From contig NC_092673.1 of NCBI RefSeq assembly GCF_964355755.1, positions 18,543,001 to 18,607,000 on the forward strand: a DNA stretch of 64,000 nt, given 5' to 3'. The number at the start of each line of letters is the position of its first letter. Positions within the stretch are counted from its first letter, which is position 1. This stretch comes from Antedon mediterranea. Taxonomy: Eukaryota > Echinodermata > Crinoidea > Comatulida > Antedonidae. The position numbers and the translations under genes were made by a program. Below are positions 1 through 9,227 of this stretch, in pieces. The notes under the pieces are model-generated. The model did not search any database and was not told where the DNA came from. It saw only the letters and a program-made list of their open reading frames with translations.

Positions 1-2390
1 GTTTTCACGGTGCGCAATAAAAAATTACGCGGTCTACGCACGATTTAACGAAATCACGTTTGTAATCATATCTTCACAACCATGAATCACAATTAAATAA
101 AATTTGGTACTCATAAATTTCAGGGCATAAAATATCATCATATGGCAATACAATCGCGTGCGTAGCGCATGTAACGCATGCGTACGCGCGCTTAACATTT
201 TCAAAATTTATTTTCGATGAAATAAGAGTACATTTCAGGCAATTTTAAGCGTTTACAAAATTGCCATGAGTGCGCATATTTTTGCGCGCGCACTGCGCGT
301 TAAATGTTATTACGCACTCTTTTTGCCCGATTTCTGTTTTCTTGACTTACTTTTCAACTCGAAATTACGTTATACGAGCACGTCGAAAGTGACAGGCTAC
401 GCACGTGTAAATTTAAAAAAATAAATGTTTTTAAACATTTCAACATTTTTAAACATGTTCAGTAATTTCGGTCAGTATAGTTCACTATGTCGGTCGGTCG
501 GTCTCTCTGTCTGTCTGTCTGTCTGTCGGTCTGTCTGTTGGTCTGTCGGTCAGTCCAGTATCACTATGCATTGTAGCACGCGACTTAATGGCTGTTGGCC
601 TTGTTATTTTATAAAAGAGGCATTCCACATTAATTGCGACATAAGTTGACAATTTTAAAATTGTGTATTGTGCTGTACATAAATAAAATGCATAATCTTA
701 AAACAATATGATTAACATTAACAATAGTTACGATAACTAACTTATGCTTATTAATTATACAAGAGGTTCCCACTTTGTGTTGGGCCATTGGCACATGGTT
801 TCCTGTTTGGCTGTATGCCACATATAGTTCACTATGTCGGTCGGTCGGTCTGTCTGTCGGTCCGGTATCACTATGCGTTTTAGCACGCGACTTATGGCTG
901 TTGGCCTTGTTTTATATATATATACTGTATATTTCTATTGGAAACTTACTTATACTTTAGAACCAGGGAACTATTTTAATTAAATTGATAATCGTCAACA
1001 TGAAAAACATTTACAAATTTTTGCTGATTTTACAGTACAAATATTTTACAAAATTGTGTTGATTTCTTAAGGTGTTCTTGTTGATTTTTGTGGTTTGCAT
1101 TATTTATTTGCGGTTCGACACAATTATCTTCCAAAATTTCTATTTTCTTGTTTCATTTCGATGACTTTTAATACAGGCTATATATGGTTTGACCTTGAAC
1201 AAATTCTAATAAAAGGTCTTTTGGTATTTTCTTGTAGCTTTAGGTGTGAATAATTACCAAATAATTTTGCAGCCTTCTAGTTGCTGTGTTAGTGAGATAT
1301 TCAAGGTCAAAGGTCAGTGACCTTTTTTGTGGCATTTGATGGCTCATAACTCCTCAACTCCTGGGTTTAAAAAGACAAATGTGGTGTCTTCATCTATGTT
1401 TTAGTGGTCAAACAAAAAAATAAAGTTTTTGCAAATTTCGGGTTACATAGGATACATGTCACATAGCCTGTACTGATTTATCATGTTAATATTTAGAATT
1501 ATTTTAAAACATACCGCTTGTGTGTGAAGGTACAGTAGTTAAAAAATAGAAATTATACTGCAAATTAATAAAGTTCAAATTAAATATATGCCCCATAAAG
1601 AATCGGAATATATTGTGGGGAATAGTATTATAAAATTACATAGGGAGATTTGATGATAAGACATTGTTTTTAAAATCGAGTGAAATCCCGATAGCTGAGT
1701 TTTATTGAGTAAGCTGGCAGGAATAACTGTAGGCTATCTTCCTTTGTCCCGTTAGGACAGAGATGTCTGCCCATGTTGCAAGCCGTAATGTCTTCTTTCT
1801 TGGGCCCACTCTGTTACGGCAGTTATTTTCAAAAGATGTTTAAATTAAATAATGTATTAATAATTATTAGGATGGTATTTATTGGAATAAACGCCTCTCC
1901 AATAAATCATCACTTTGAATAATAATCCACCCCCCCCCCCCCACAACCCAACTATCTAATAAACGTCCATCCACATTTATAATAACACAATTATACTATT
2001 TGTAGTAGAATTCATCGCACTGTTTTCTACAATTTACCAAGCATTTGTTATTCTTTTTTACCACTTTTCATATCTATTAGAGGATTTCATTTGATTATAA
2101 ATGTTACCATATTATTAAAACTAAAAAATTTAACATATATCCCTCGAATAAGCACCTCCCTCAAATGAACTCCGCCTCCCCAAAGGGCCCTACCAAACAA
2201 TAAACACTATACTTTAAAATGCTATTAATCATCTAAAACACTGTGAAACAAAGCATTTTCAATAATGGTGACAGAAAACGTACACTTCCTAGAGGGGGAG
2301 CGAGCGAAGTTAGTTATGTAATGGTAATTTAATTTCAATAAAATAATAATTTAATTTAAAGCTGAGAATATATTAACTGAACTTTTATAG
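1..2390. other. Non-coding flank upstream of gene 1
   Basis: No convincing exon is visible. The first 420 bases have many alternating GCGC/TGCG words. A TCGG/TCTG simple repeat lies at about 489-552, a run of Cs at about 1929-1942, and a small AGGTCA/TGACCT palindrome near 1303-1325 like those at 61690 and 62055. The promoter and first coding exon of gene 1 are not identified; they may lie here unrecognised or outside the window. Confidence 0.5.
477..920. repeat. Duplicated (TCGG)n-centred repeat
   Basis: Two copies of one block (about 477-612 and 823-920) share the start TATAGTTCACTATGTCGGTC, a variable TCTG/TCGG simple repeat, and an end with AGCACGCGACTTA and GGCTGTTGGCCTTGTT. The spacer contains GTTCCCACTTTGTG and GGCCATTGG words that recur at 2894-2935, so this is dispersed repeat material. 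No gene is implied; the short open frames here come from the repeat. Confidence 0.6.
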
Positions 2391-2453
2391 GCAACAGTGA
2401 GAAGGACAAGAATGAGACTACCTCTTCAAGTCAACAATGGCAACCAAGTGAAG
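2391..2453 (+). CDS. Gene 1 exon: Ser/Glu-rich linker
   Basis: A 63-nt exon candidate preceded by TTTTATAG and followed by GTAAAT. It reads in phase 1-1 and encodes about 21 residues rich in Ser, Glu, Lys and Gln, with no domain. The phase matches the next exon. It is the most upstream block I can join to gene 1; the start codon is not seen. Short linkers of this type are common between death-fold modules. It is weak alone and supported mainly by phase continuity. Confidence 0.45.
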
Positions 2454-2519
2454 GTAAATTACTTATAAAGTAGATTAGAGAATGATAGGGATAACAAAAT
2501 AAGCCTGAATATTATGACA

Positions 2520-2935
2520 ATGTGATAATTGTTATGATGATTTATTTATTAATTTATTTTTAAACACCATATTTCAAGAGAGTGACCCAGCCAGCGTGAG
2601 CTGATTTGGGCCATCAACAAGACAAAACGGCAAACAAAAACAAAGAATTATAAACATTAAAAATAAAGATTTGGACAAGATGATATAAAGATATAATGAT
2701 AAAGAAGTTGGTGTTAATGAGAATGATATTACTCTAACATTAATAATCAAAATATTTCAACAAAAGTATAAATCTGATTATTAAGACAAAAATAAAGGGA
2801 GTGGGTAGTTTTGTTGTACTGTAGTTGTTTTCTAAAGTTCTTAAACCATTCATGATTTTAACAATAATTAAGAAAACTATGCTAATTATATAAGAAGTTC
2901 CCACTTCTGTGTTTGGCCATTGGTTCATGGTTTCC
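2520..2935. repeat. Intron repeat duplicated at 5745-6065
   Basis: The text from about 2545 to 2850, including GGGCCATCAACAAGACAAAA and GAGAATGATATTACTCTAA, recurs at 5770-6030 in the same orientation with modest divergence. The similarity appears to resume after the DED exon (about 3730-3900 against 6190-6455). A piece of gene 1 was probably duplicated in tandem, with the second copy losing the exon. The end of this interval (2880-2935) also matches 746-803. Confidence 0.6.
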
Positions 2936-3030
2936 TCAATACAATACTGTCTGTCAACTTTTTTGAAAAATTAAAACTTGTTTTTATGCATATATTTTTA
3001 TATTAAAAACCTGCTTTTCTTTATCCATAG

Positions 3031-3558
3031 ATTTCTCAGAGGATGATTTTAAACAGTTGATTGTAGACTTTGCACAATGGTTTGATCAACATGGACTCCT
3101 TAACAGGCTACAAGTTCTATTCATCGAAATGGTAGATGACTTTGAAGCAGTGAGAAGGGTTACCAGTACACGTGACCTGTTAGCACTTTCAATTGCAAGT
3201 GGGCTAATAAGTCAAACAAATCTGTCTGTACTGTATGATGCAATAAAAGTAACTGAACAATTTGGCTTTCAGTCGGTCATTAAAGAAAAGCTTCCTGCTT
3301 TCAAGAATATCAAGAAGCGTAAGGTAGCATCATTTTCACCACACACAAAACAGATTTTTAATTTGGGAAAAAGTCTTAGTGATTCAGATAAAGAAACTCT
3401 AGATGGACGATACAACTTCCCTGTTTTTAAGAAGTATGAAAACAGCTGGAGTCTGATATTAGATTTTGAACCTCGAGGGTTGCTGAGTGAAGACAAACTA
3501 GAAGAAGTTAAGGAGGTTCTTAATAGAGGTAATGTTGGAACATCCGGTTCAAATCCAG
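3031..3558 (+). CDS. Gene 1 exon: tandem death effector-like domains
   Basis: A 528-nt exon in phase 1-1, with acceptor TTATCCATAG and donor CAGGTATGT (an alternative donor lies at about 3530). It encodes about 176 residues in two helical halves. The first, at about residues 15-85, contains RDLLALSIASGLISQTNLSV, the helix-turn-helix pattern of a death effector domain. The second, at about 100-165, contains LSDSDKETL and ENSWSLILDFEPRGLLSEDK, again DED-like. DEDs are homotypic interaction modules in caspase-8/FADD-type adaptors. I see no caspase domain. The C-terminal Gly/Ser/Asn/Pro linker resembles the one at 19518-19547. The DED call rests on pattern recognition, not a profile search. Confidence 0.75.
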
Positions 3559-4202
3559 GTATGTTTTATTTATCATGGTAATGATGTAGATTAAGTAATA
3601 CACACTACTTTTTTCATTGTAACCCATTCACAGCATATATTTTGTGCTAGAAGTCAGAGTTAAGGATTACACTATTCCCAGTGATAGTGGTTTCCCTGCT
3701 TTTGACCCCACTCAGCATTCCACTTCCTTGTGTTGTTTGTTGTGTTTAAGCGTTTGCTGAACGGAATAAAAAAAGCACAATTAACATCATTGTGCAAATT
3801 TGTGTCATGTTGAGCCACCAATTCCTATGTACTGTAGATAAAGATTATTAATATATTTATATGATTATTGATATAATGATGATCAAGCTATGATAATGAC
3901 AAAAGACAAAAAAAAACCCACAACCAAATTTGAATGACATAAATGAATGTAGTACATTCAGTTGGTAACTGTATACATTTGAGTGGAAAAATATACAGTA
4001 AAAACACAGGGTGTAAATGTGATTATTGTATATATTATGTACTTGCTTGTGATATAATTATGCTAAACTTGATGTGGTATGGATACAGAAGCTGATGACC
4101 ACAATAAAGAACAACAATTGAAGGAAATGAACAATCTTGCTTTCTATTATAAAAAGGCTTGTATCAATTGCTGTAAATAATTTGAACATTTTCATTCTGC
4201 AG

Positions 4203-4247
4203 ATAAAGAGGAGTCAATTGTAGACTCGAAAGGTGAACCAAACTCAG
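4203..4247 (+). CDS. Gene 1 exon: short acidic linker
   Basis: A 45-nt phase 1-1 exon candidate between CATTCTGCAG and GTATGC. It encodes about 15 polar, acidic residues. Its fit with the phase of neighbouring exons is the main support. A possible further linker exon after ATACAG near 4089 has no clean donor and was not called. Confidence 0.45.
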
Positions 4248-4827
4248 GTATGCTATACTATATTTATTATCACTGTTGAGTGGCAGAACGGTTGAGACAG
4301 TGGAACCATAATTCATAGCCACAATATCGGAAAGGGTTCATTTACTCGCTCCATTCTTCTGGTGGTAGAACAAGTCTTCTCGGATAGTTAGGACTATAAA
4401 CTGTAAGCCCAGTATACACAAAATGTTGGTGTGAACCTAGTACATTTTTTAAATTCGACCCTAATCAGTCTCGGCCAAAGTCATGTCGGTTCCGCATCGA
4501 GTCGGCTCCTAGTTTAACTTGGCCTCACATCAACTCGGCCTCATGTTAAAACTCGCCTTCATGCCCAAAACCAATCGGTCAACACGGCGCCAAATCAAGT
4601 ATGGAACAGAAAAAGTGCAAAAAAGCAAATTGATAAAAAATATTAAATATTTCTTCATATATTTTTTAATGAAGTATGACCATAAGAGACTTTTTTACAT
4701 TAAATAAATTTCAAATTGTACATAACAGAGGCTTAAAGCCTGTTTTCCTGTCGACGTTATTCAACACTATCGTGTAATTGGCAAGAAAAAGTACTTATTT
4801 AACTAACAACGATCGACATTGACAATC

Positions 4828-4856
4828 GCTAGAGTTGAATACAGTTCAACTCTAGC
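4828..4856. repeat. Small inverted repeat with AGAGTTGAA arms
   Basis: Perfect 12-nt arms, GCTAGAGTTGAA and its complement, surround a 5-nt centre. No flanking direct duplication is evident. The AGAGTTRAA core resembles the palindrome at 37790-37825, but the CAGGG ends are absent. It lies in an intron of gene 1. Confidence 0.6.
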
Positions 4857-5242
4857 CGATATCGCAACGCTAAAACGTAAGCATTGACTCATCTTGGCAA
4901 TACAGCACATGAGGTCACATAATTGATGGGAAAATTCTGCTGACTACATTTATTTTTGTTGCATCGGGATGTGGTCAAAGCTAGGCTTAGCCAAAGTGAC
5001 TATAAAATCATGTTTCGGAAAGTAGGCATGGGGATATTAGGTAAGTCTAAGTCTTTAGCCTTGTCCAAAATGCTATTTGGACTAGGATAGGCCTACTGAG
5101 AAAAAAGAACCATCTGAGTATCGAGATAGCAGTATGCCTAGGCCACACTAGATGATAGCGTCGACTAACGTTGACAGGAAAACAGACTTAAAAGGGGTTT
5201 AGGAAATCGGTCGCGTTTAATTTTGTACTTTAGTATATTAAG

Positions 5243-5503
5243 ACAAACAAAGTTGAGAATGCTAGCGATATACAGCCATTGTCACCAGTTCGAAAACGGC
5301 TTTTTAAAGCCTTTAACAAGTTCAGAAAGAGGATATGGCAAAAGAGATTGCTTACTACGAATTGAGAAAATTTGGCTTCCAAAATATTTGGGATGTGGTA
5401 TTCAAATTAGAGAGAATCGGAGCATTAGAAGATGAACCAAGTAAAATAGAGAACTTTGCACTTCGTCTTAATCGACGTGCAAAGGATATACTACTTGATA
5501 GAG
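5243..5503 (+). pseudogene. Gene 1 region: broken second-DED exon fragment
   Basis: Two overlapping frames together match the second half of the DED exons at 20076 and 42566. Bases 5243 to about 5316 encode LSPVRKRLFKAFNKF. From about 5318 another frame encodes YYELRKFGFQNIWDVVFKLE and then NFALRLNRRAKDILLDRG, ending at donor GAGGTACTT in phase 1 like 43121. The break fits a single lost base near 5316. The first-DED half is absent; upstream is unrelated sequence with a GGTCGCGTTT repeat word. It is either a dead duplicated exon or an assembly error in a live one. Confidence 0.65.
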
Positions 5504-5744
5504 GTACTTAAATTAATTTTGTTTAAATATTACTTTATTAAAGAAATAATAAATACTAATTTGTAAATATAAAATAACAATAATTGTTAACAAGCATGCC
5601 ATAAAAGGATTATCTTCTGCTTTGTCATGTTTTGTTTAGTGACTTTTTACTGAATAAAAAAAAATAAAAATAAAATAATAGATCAAATAACCATTTTTAT
5701 TTTGTATGGTAGGGATAAAAAGAAAAAGCCTGAAAATTACGAAT

Positions 5745-6460
5745 ATGTCATTGTGATTATGATTTATTGATTAATTATTTACTTAATTCATCATATTTCA
5801 AGAGTGTTAGCTGATTATGGGCCATCAACAAGACAAAACGACAAACAAAAACAAAGAATTATAAAAATTAAAATAAAGATATGAACAAGATGATAATGAC
5901 AAAGAAGTTTGTGTTAATGAGAATGATATTACTCTAATATTAATAATTAGTATCATATTTTAACACAAAGAATATAATGCTGATTATTAAGACAAACATA
6001 AAGTGTGTAGTTTTGTTGTAGTTGTTTCTAAATCTGATTATAATATAGAAAGTTATTATAATGTTTCACAAATCTATCTGAAAACAATGATTTCAACAAT
6101 AAATATAGCATAGCATAGTTAAATGTAGACAGTGAACAATTTTATTCCCTGGTAGTAGTGTGTTCTCTGTTTTGGCCCTCCTCAGCACTCCACATTTTGC
6201 TGAAACAAATAAAAATATAAATTTACATCATTGTGTGAACAGGTGCCATGTTAAAATATATTAAATATAAATTAGACAAATTTCATATATATCTTGTTTT
6301 TAAAATAGACTTATATATATATTATATAAAAATCATAGATAAAATCTCATTGATAAGATGATGAGGGAGGGTACCAATGCCTATTATTGTAGATAAAGGT
6401 TATATATAATAATATGATTGTTATCATGATGATGATCAAGATATGATAATGACACTCGGG
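5745..6460. repeat. Second copy of gene 1 intron segment
   Basis: This is a same-orientation copy of intronic material from about 2520-3900, without the 528-nt DED exon in between. Shared words include GGGCCATCAACAAGACAAAA and GATGATCAAG. It implies internal duplication of the gene followed by exon loss. Confidence 0.55.
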
Positions 6461-6633
6461 CTATATTCAGACATAGCCTTACCAGCCTTTGTAACCTACA
6501 CCAGTATAAAAATATAGAAATTATTATTATATGGTAGCATTATGAACATTAACCATTTTTGCCAAGTTGTGTCTTTTAATATTTCTTTTTATGAAAAATA
6601 TGTGTTAAATATTTTGTATGTTACATTTTTTAG

Positions 6634-6711
6634 ATTTACCAAGTTTTGTTAGTGAACGGTTTGAGAAACTAATGGTTGAAGAACAGAAAACAAAGCTTAA
6701 ACCAGTGATTG
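6634..6711 (+). CDS. Gene 1 exon: charged linker before ZU5
   Basis: A 78-nt phase 1-1 exon candidate with acceptor ATTTTTTAG and strong donor GTAAGT. It encodes about 26 residues, Glu/Lys-rich and probably helical (FVSERFEKLMVEEQ). The Ty3 element at 6836-16671 lies in the intron that follows, so the next exon is nearly 11 kb downstream. Confidence 0.55.
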
Positions 6712-6835
6712 GTAAGTTTAAGAATAGAAGGAGTTGTATGGTTCAATGTAACATATTGTGATTAAAATGGTATTTCAGTAGTGGTCGACTTGTAGTAAGA
6801 ATTTCATTCATTTAGTTTATCATATATTATATAAT

Positions 6836-7528
6836 TGTAATATAACGATATACTGTTATATTTAAGAAATCGACCTCTGTATCGGAATTTAAATAGGTTC
6901 ACAAACTTGACCCAGAAAGTCCGGAGGAGAGTTTGTCCAGATGTTTTAATGACCATTTAGTTTATAATAGAATCCCTAAAGAAAACACTTAGCTTAACTT
7001 TGCGACCGTTCCCATCATAAAACAATTAGATACTGACAGTTTTAAGCAGAGATTCGACAGGGCCAATTCATCATTGTAACCTCCCCAGATAAGATCAATC
7101 ATTCCCACTTAAACACCCCTGGATCAACTTAGGACCAATCGTTACCCTCACAGATGACGTAATGACATTATGCAAATGAACTGAGCCAATATACTCCCAA
7201 GTTTCAGAAGGGCCCAGACACACCTTACAGCCACCTCACGGAGCACACACCTTACAGCCACCTCACGGAGCACACACCTTACAGCCACCTCACGGAGCAC
7301 ACACCTTACAGCCACCTCACGGAGCACACACCTCACAGCCACTTCTTCAGAAGCAGACCTACACACTTCACACCTCACTGACAGCATCATTGAACGTCCG
7401 TTCCTTATCTATACTTATAGTTGTATATTGTACTGAAGTATTATACTGAATAAATAATATATGTGTTACGACAGTCAAGCGAGTTAGAGTCTTTCATTAG
7501 TACCTCAACAACCCAACATTATATTACA
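6836..7528 (+). repeat. 5' LTR of the Ty3/gypsy element
   Basis: Begins TGTAATATAAC and ends ATATTACA, so the termini are short inverted repeats. It contains a minisatellite at about 7222-7338 and a polyadenylation-type AATAAA at about 7450. It matches 15977-16671 with few differences. Confidence 0.95.
7222..7338. repeat. 27-bp tandem repeat inside the LTR
   Basis: About four to five copies of a unit near 27 bp containing TTACAGCCACCTCACGGAGC. The same array occurs in the 3' LTR, where one unit carries two extra bases. It creates a spurious repetitive reading frame on the minus strand. Confidence 0.85.
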
Positions 7529-7541
7529 TGGTGGAAGACCC
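7529..7541 (+). promoter_or_regulatory. Candidate primer binding site
   Basis: TGGTGGAAGACCC follows the 5' LTR directly. A TGG start is what is expected for annealing to the CCA end of a tRNA. I cannot say which tRNA. Confidence 0.5.
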
Positions 7542-8261
7542 AAATTTCATAAGGAACGGAGTGAGAAAACAAGAAATAAACACAAGACACGAAGACGAAG
7601 ACGAAGACAAAAATAACCATATTTGTTTGAAAGGAGAAAACCAGAAATTTACTTTGACTCAAAAGACAAGCTGAAATTATATTTGAATGAGATCGAGACA
7701 AGCAGAAATTTGATCAAATTATTACCATTGGATGAAGACAAAGAAGATAATCGAGGAAGACACAAAAGACAAGCTGAAATTATATTTGAATGAGATCGAG
7801 ACAAGCAGAAATTTTATCAAATTATAACCATTGGATAAAGACAAAGAAGATAATCTAGGAAGACCCAAGCAGAATCAAAACAGAAGCAAGCGGACAAGAA
7901 CTATTTCGTTTGAACACTTTCAACTTCACGCCGTTTTTTTTCGATCGTTTTTTTTAACATTTATTTTTTTTGACCATTTTGAACATTGATGAACACCTTT
8001 CGCATTTTTTTTTAATTCGTTGTTTGAAAGTTGAACATTGATGAGCACTTTAACATTTCTTTAATTCGTTGTTTGAACATTTAAACATTTTTGAACACTT
8101 TTTGCATTCCTTTAATTCATTTTTAATTGGATCCGAAGCATTTGGGGTAAGTCAAAACCATTTTGATTTTGATTTGTAACCTTGATTGAAAAGTGAGAGT
8201 TTACATATATATATACACTAAATTGTTTTTAATATTTGATTAATAATTAATATTATAAAGT

Positions 8262-9227
8262 ATGGTCGACGTTGTTGATAACGAAGTAATTTTAAATGAG
8301 CCCGTCAATCCTCATCCCGTGCCCCACCTAAGACAAACCGATTTCCTTCCCAAAAGATATGACGGTTCCATAACCGATCACGACCAATGTAGTGCACACT
8401 ACTTATCGTTTACCGACTACCTTGAGGCCCACACTTTAGAAAACCCTGTAAACAATGCCCAATTAATTAATGTAATAAGTATTTTCAAACGTAGCCTTCA
8501 GGGCCAAGCTAGACTCTGGATTGAGGGAAAGCAGTTCGATTCACTAGAATCCTTAAAAACCCAATTCATCAACAGGTTTAGTAAAAACAAATCAATCTAT
8601 GCGCACATAAGAGAATACGATTCAATTACATACACCACTGGCGACAACGCCGAAAAGCACTTAACCAAAATCAAACAAGCAGCAGACAGAATTGGATACG
8701 CTGACCAGCAGATAAAGAATAAATTTATTTCGACCCTTCCACCAAAATGTAGAGCAGCTGTAGCCATGTCCACCCCAATCGATGCCACTATTGAAAATAT
8801 CGTAAATAGCACACAAAATTACCTTGACCTTTCCGTAGATGATGCCACACGGGAGGTTTCATTCAACATCAATAAGGAAACAGATAGGCCTAATAGTCTC
8901 GAATCGCTCCAACATGAGATAAATTCTCTCAAGTTAGACATGGCCACAACAAAACGATCCCTTAATGATGATACTCGACGCTCACGTTCCCCCACCCGAA
9001 ATTATATCCCAAGACGAAACCGAAGCCCAAGCCCATACAAACCCCGATTCCAGACCCCACCGACCCCAAGATATAGACAACCTCCCCCAACCTGTTATTA
9101 CTGCGGGAAACCAGGCCACATAGCAAGGCACTGCCGACAACAAAACCGTTCTTACGGAAACTATCCCCCGCCATACCCATACCAACAGTCAAACAATTAC
9201 TACCCTAGCCACCAGCAGGATTTTTAA
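8262..9227 (+). CDS. gag: Ty3/gypsy Gag
   Basis: A 321-residue ORF starting at ATG, about 730 bp after the LTR. The middle part resembles a retrotransposon capsid, with LQGQARLWIEG and FINRFSKNKS. An Arg/Ser/Pro-rich basic stretch lies near residues 235-265, followed by one CCHC zinc knuckle, CYYCGKPGHIARHC, near 278-291, which would bind RNA. The C-terminus is Tyr/Pro/Gln-rich. Gag forms the virus-like particle. The frame ends at TAA within a T5A5G4 run that could allow a shift into pol. Confidence 0.9.
   Translation: MVDVVDNEVILNEPVNPHPVPHLRQTDFLPKRYDGSITDHDQCSAHYLSFTDYLEAHTLENPVNNAQLINVISIFKRSLQGQARLWIEGKQFDSLESLKTQFINRFSKNKSIYAHIREYDSITYTTGDNAEKHLTKIKQAADRIGYADQQIKNKFISTLPPKCRAAVAMSTPIDATIENIVNSTQNYLDLSVDDATREVSFNINKETDRPNSLESLQHEINSLKLDMATTKRSLNDDTRRSRSPTRNYIPRRNRSPSPYKPRFQTPPTPRYRQPPPTCYYCGKPGHIARHCRQQNRSYGNYPPPYPYQQSNNYYPSHQQDF

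Noticed and set aside
4089-4180. Possible gene 1 exon after ATACAG
   Set aside because: Open for about 30 codons but no credible donor before the stop.
7220-7340. CRISPR-like regularly spaced repeats
   Set aside because: Units are contiguous with no unique spacers, and the sequence is animal DNA; this is an LTR minisatellite.
7148-7390. Repetitive 80-residue minus-strand ORF with five VRCVLREVA units
   Set aside because: It is the translation of the LTR minisatellite and recurs in the other LTR; not a gene.
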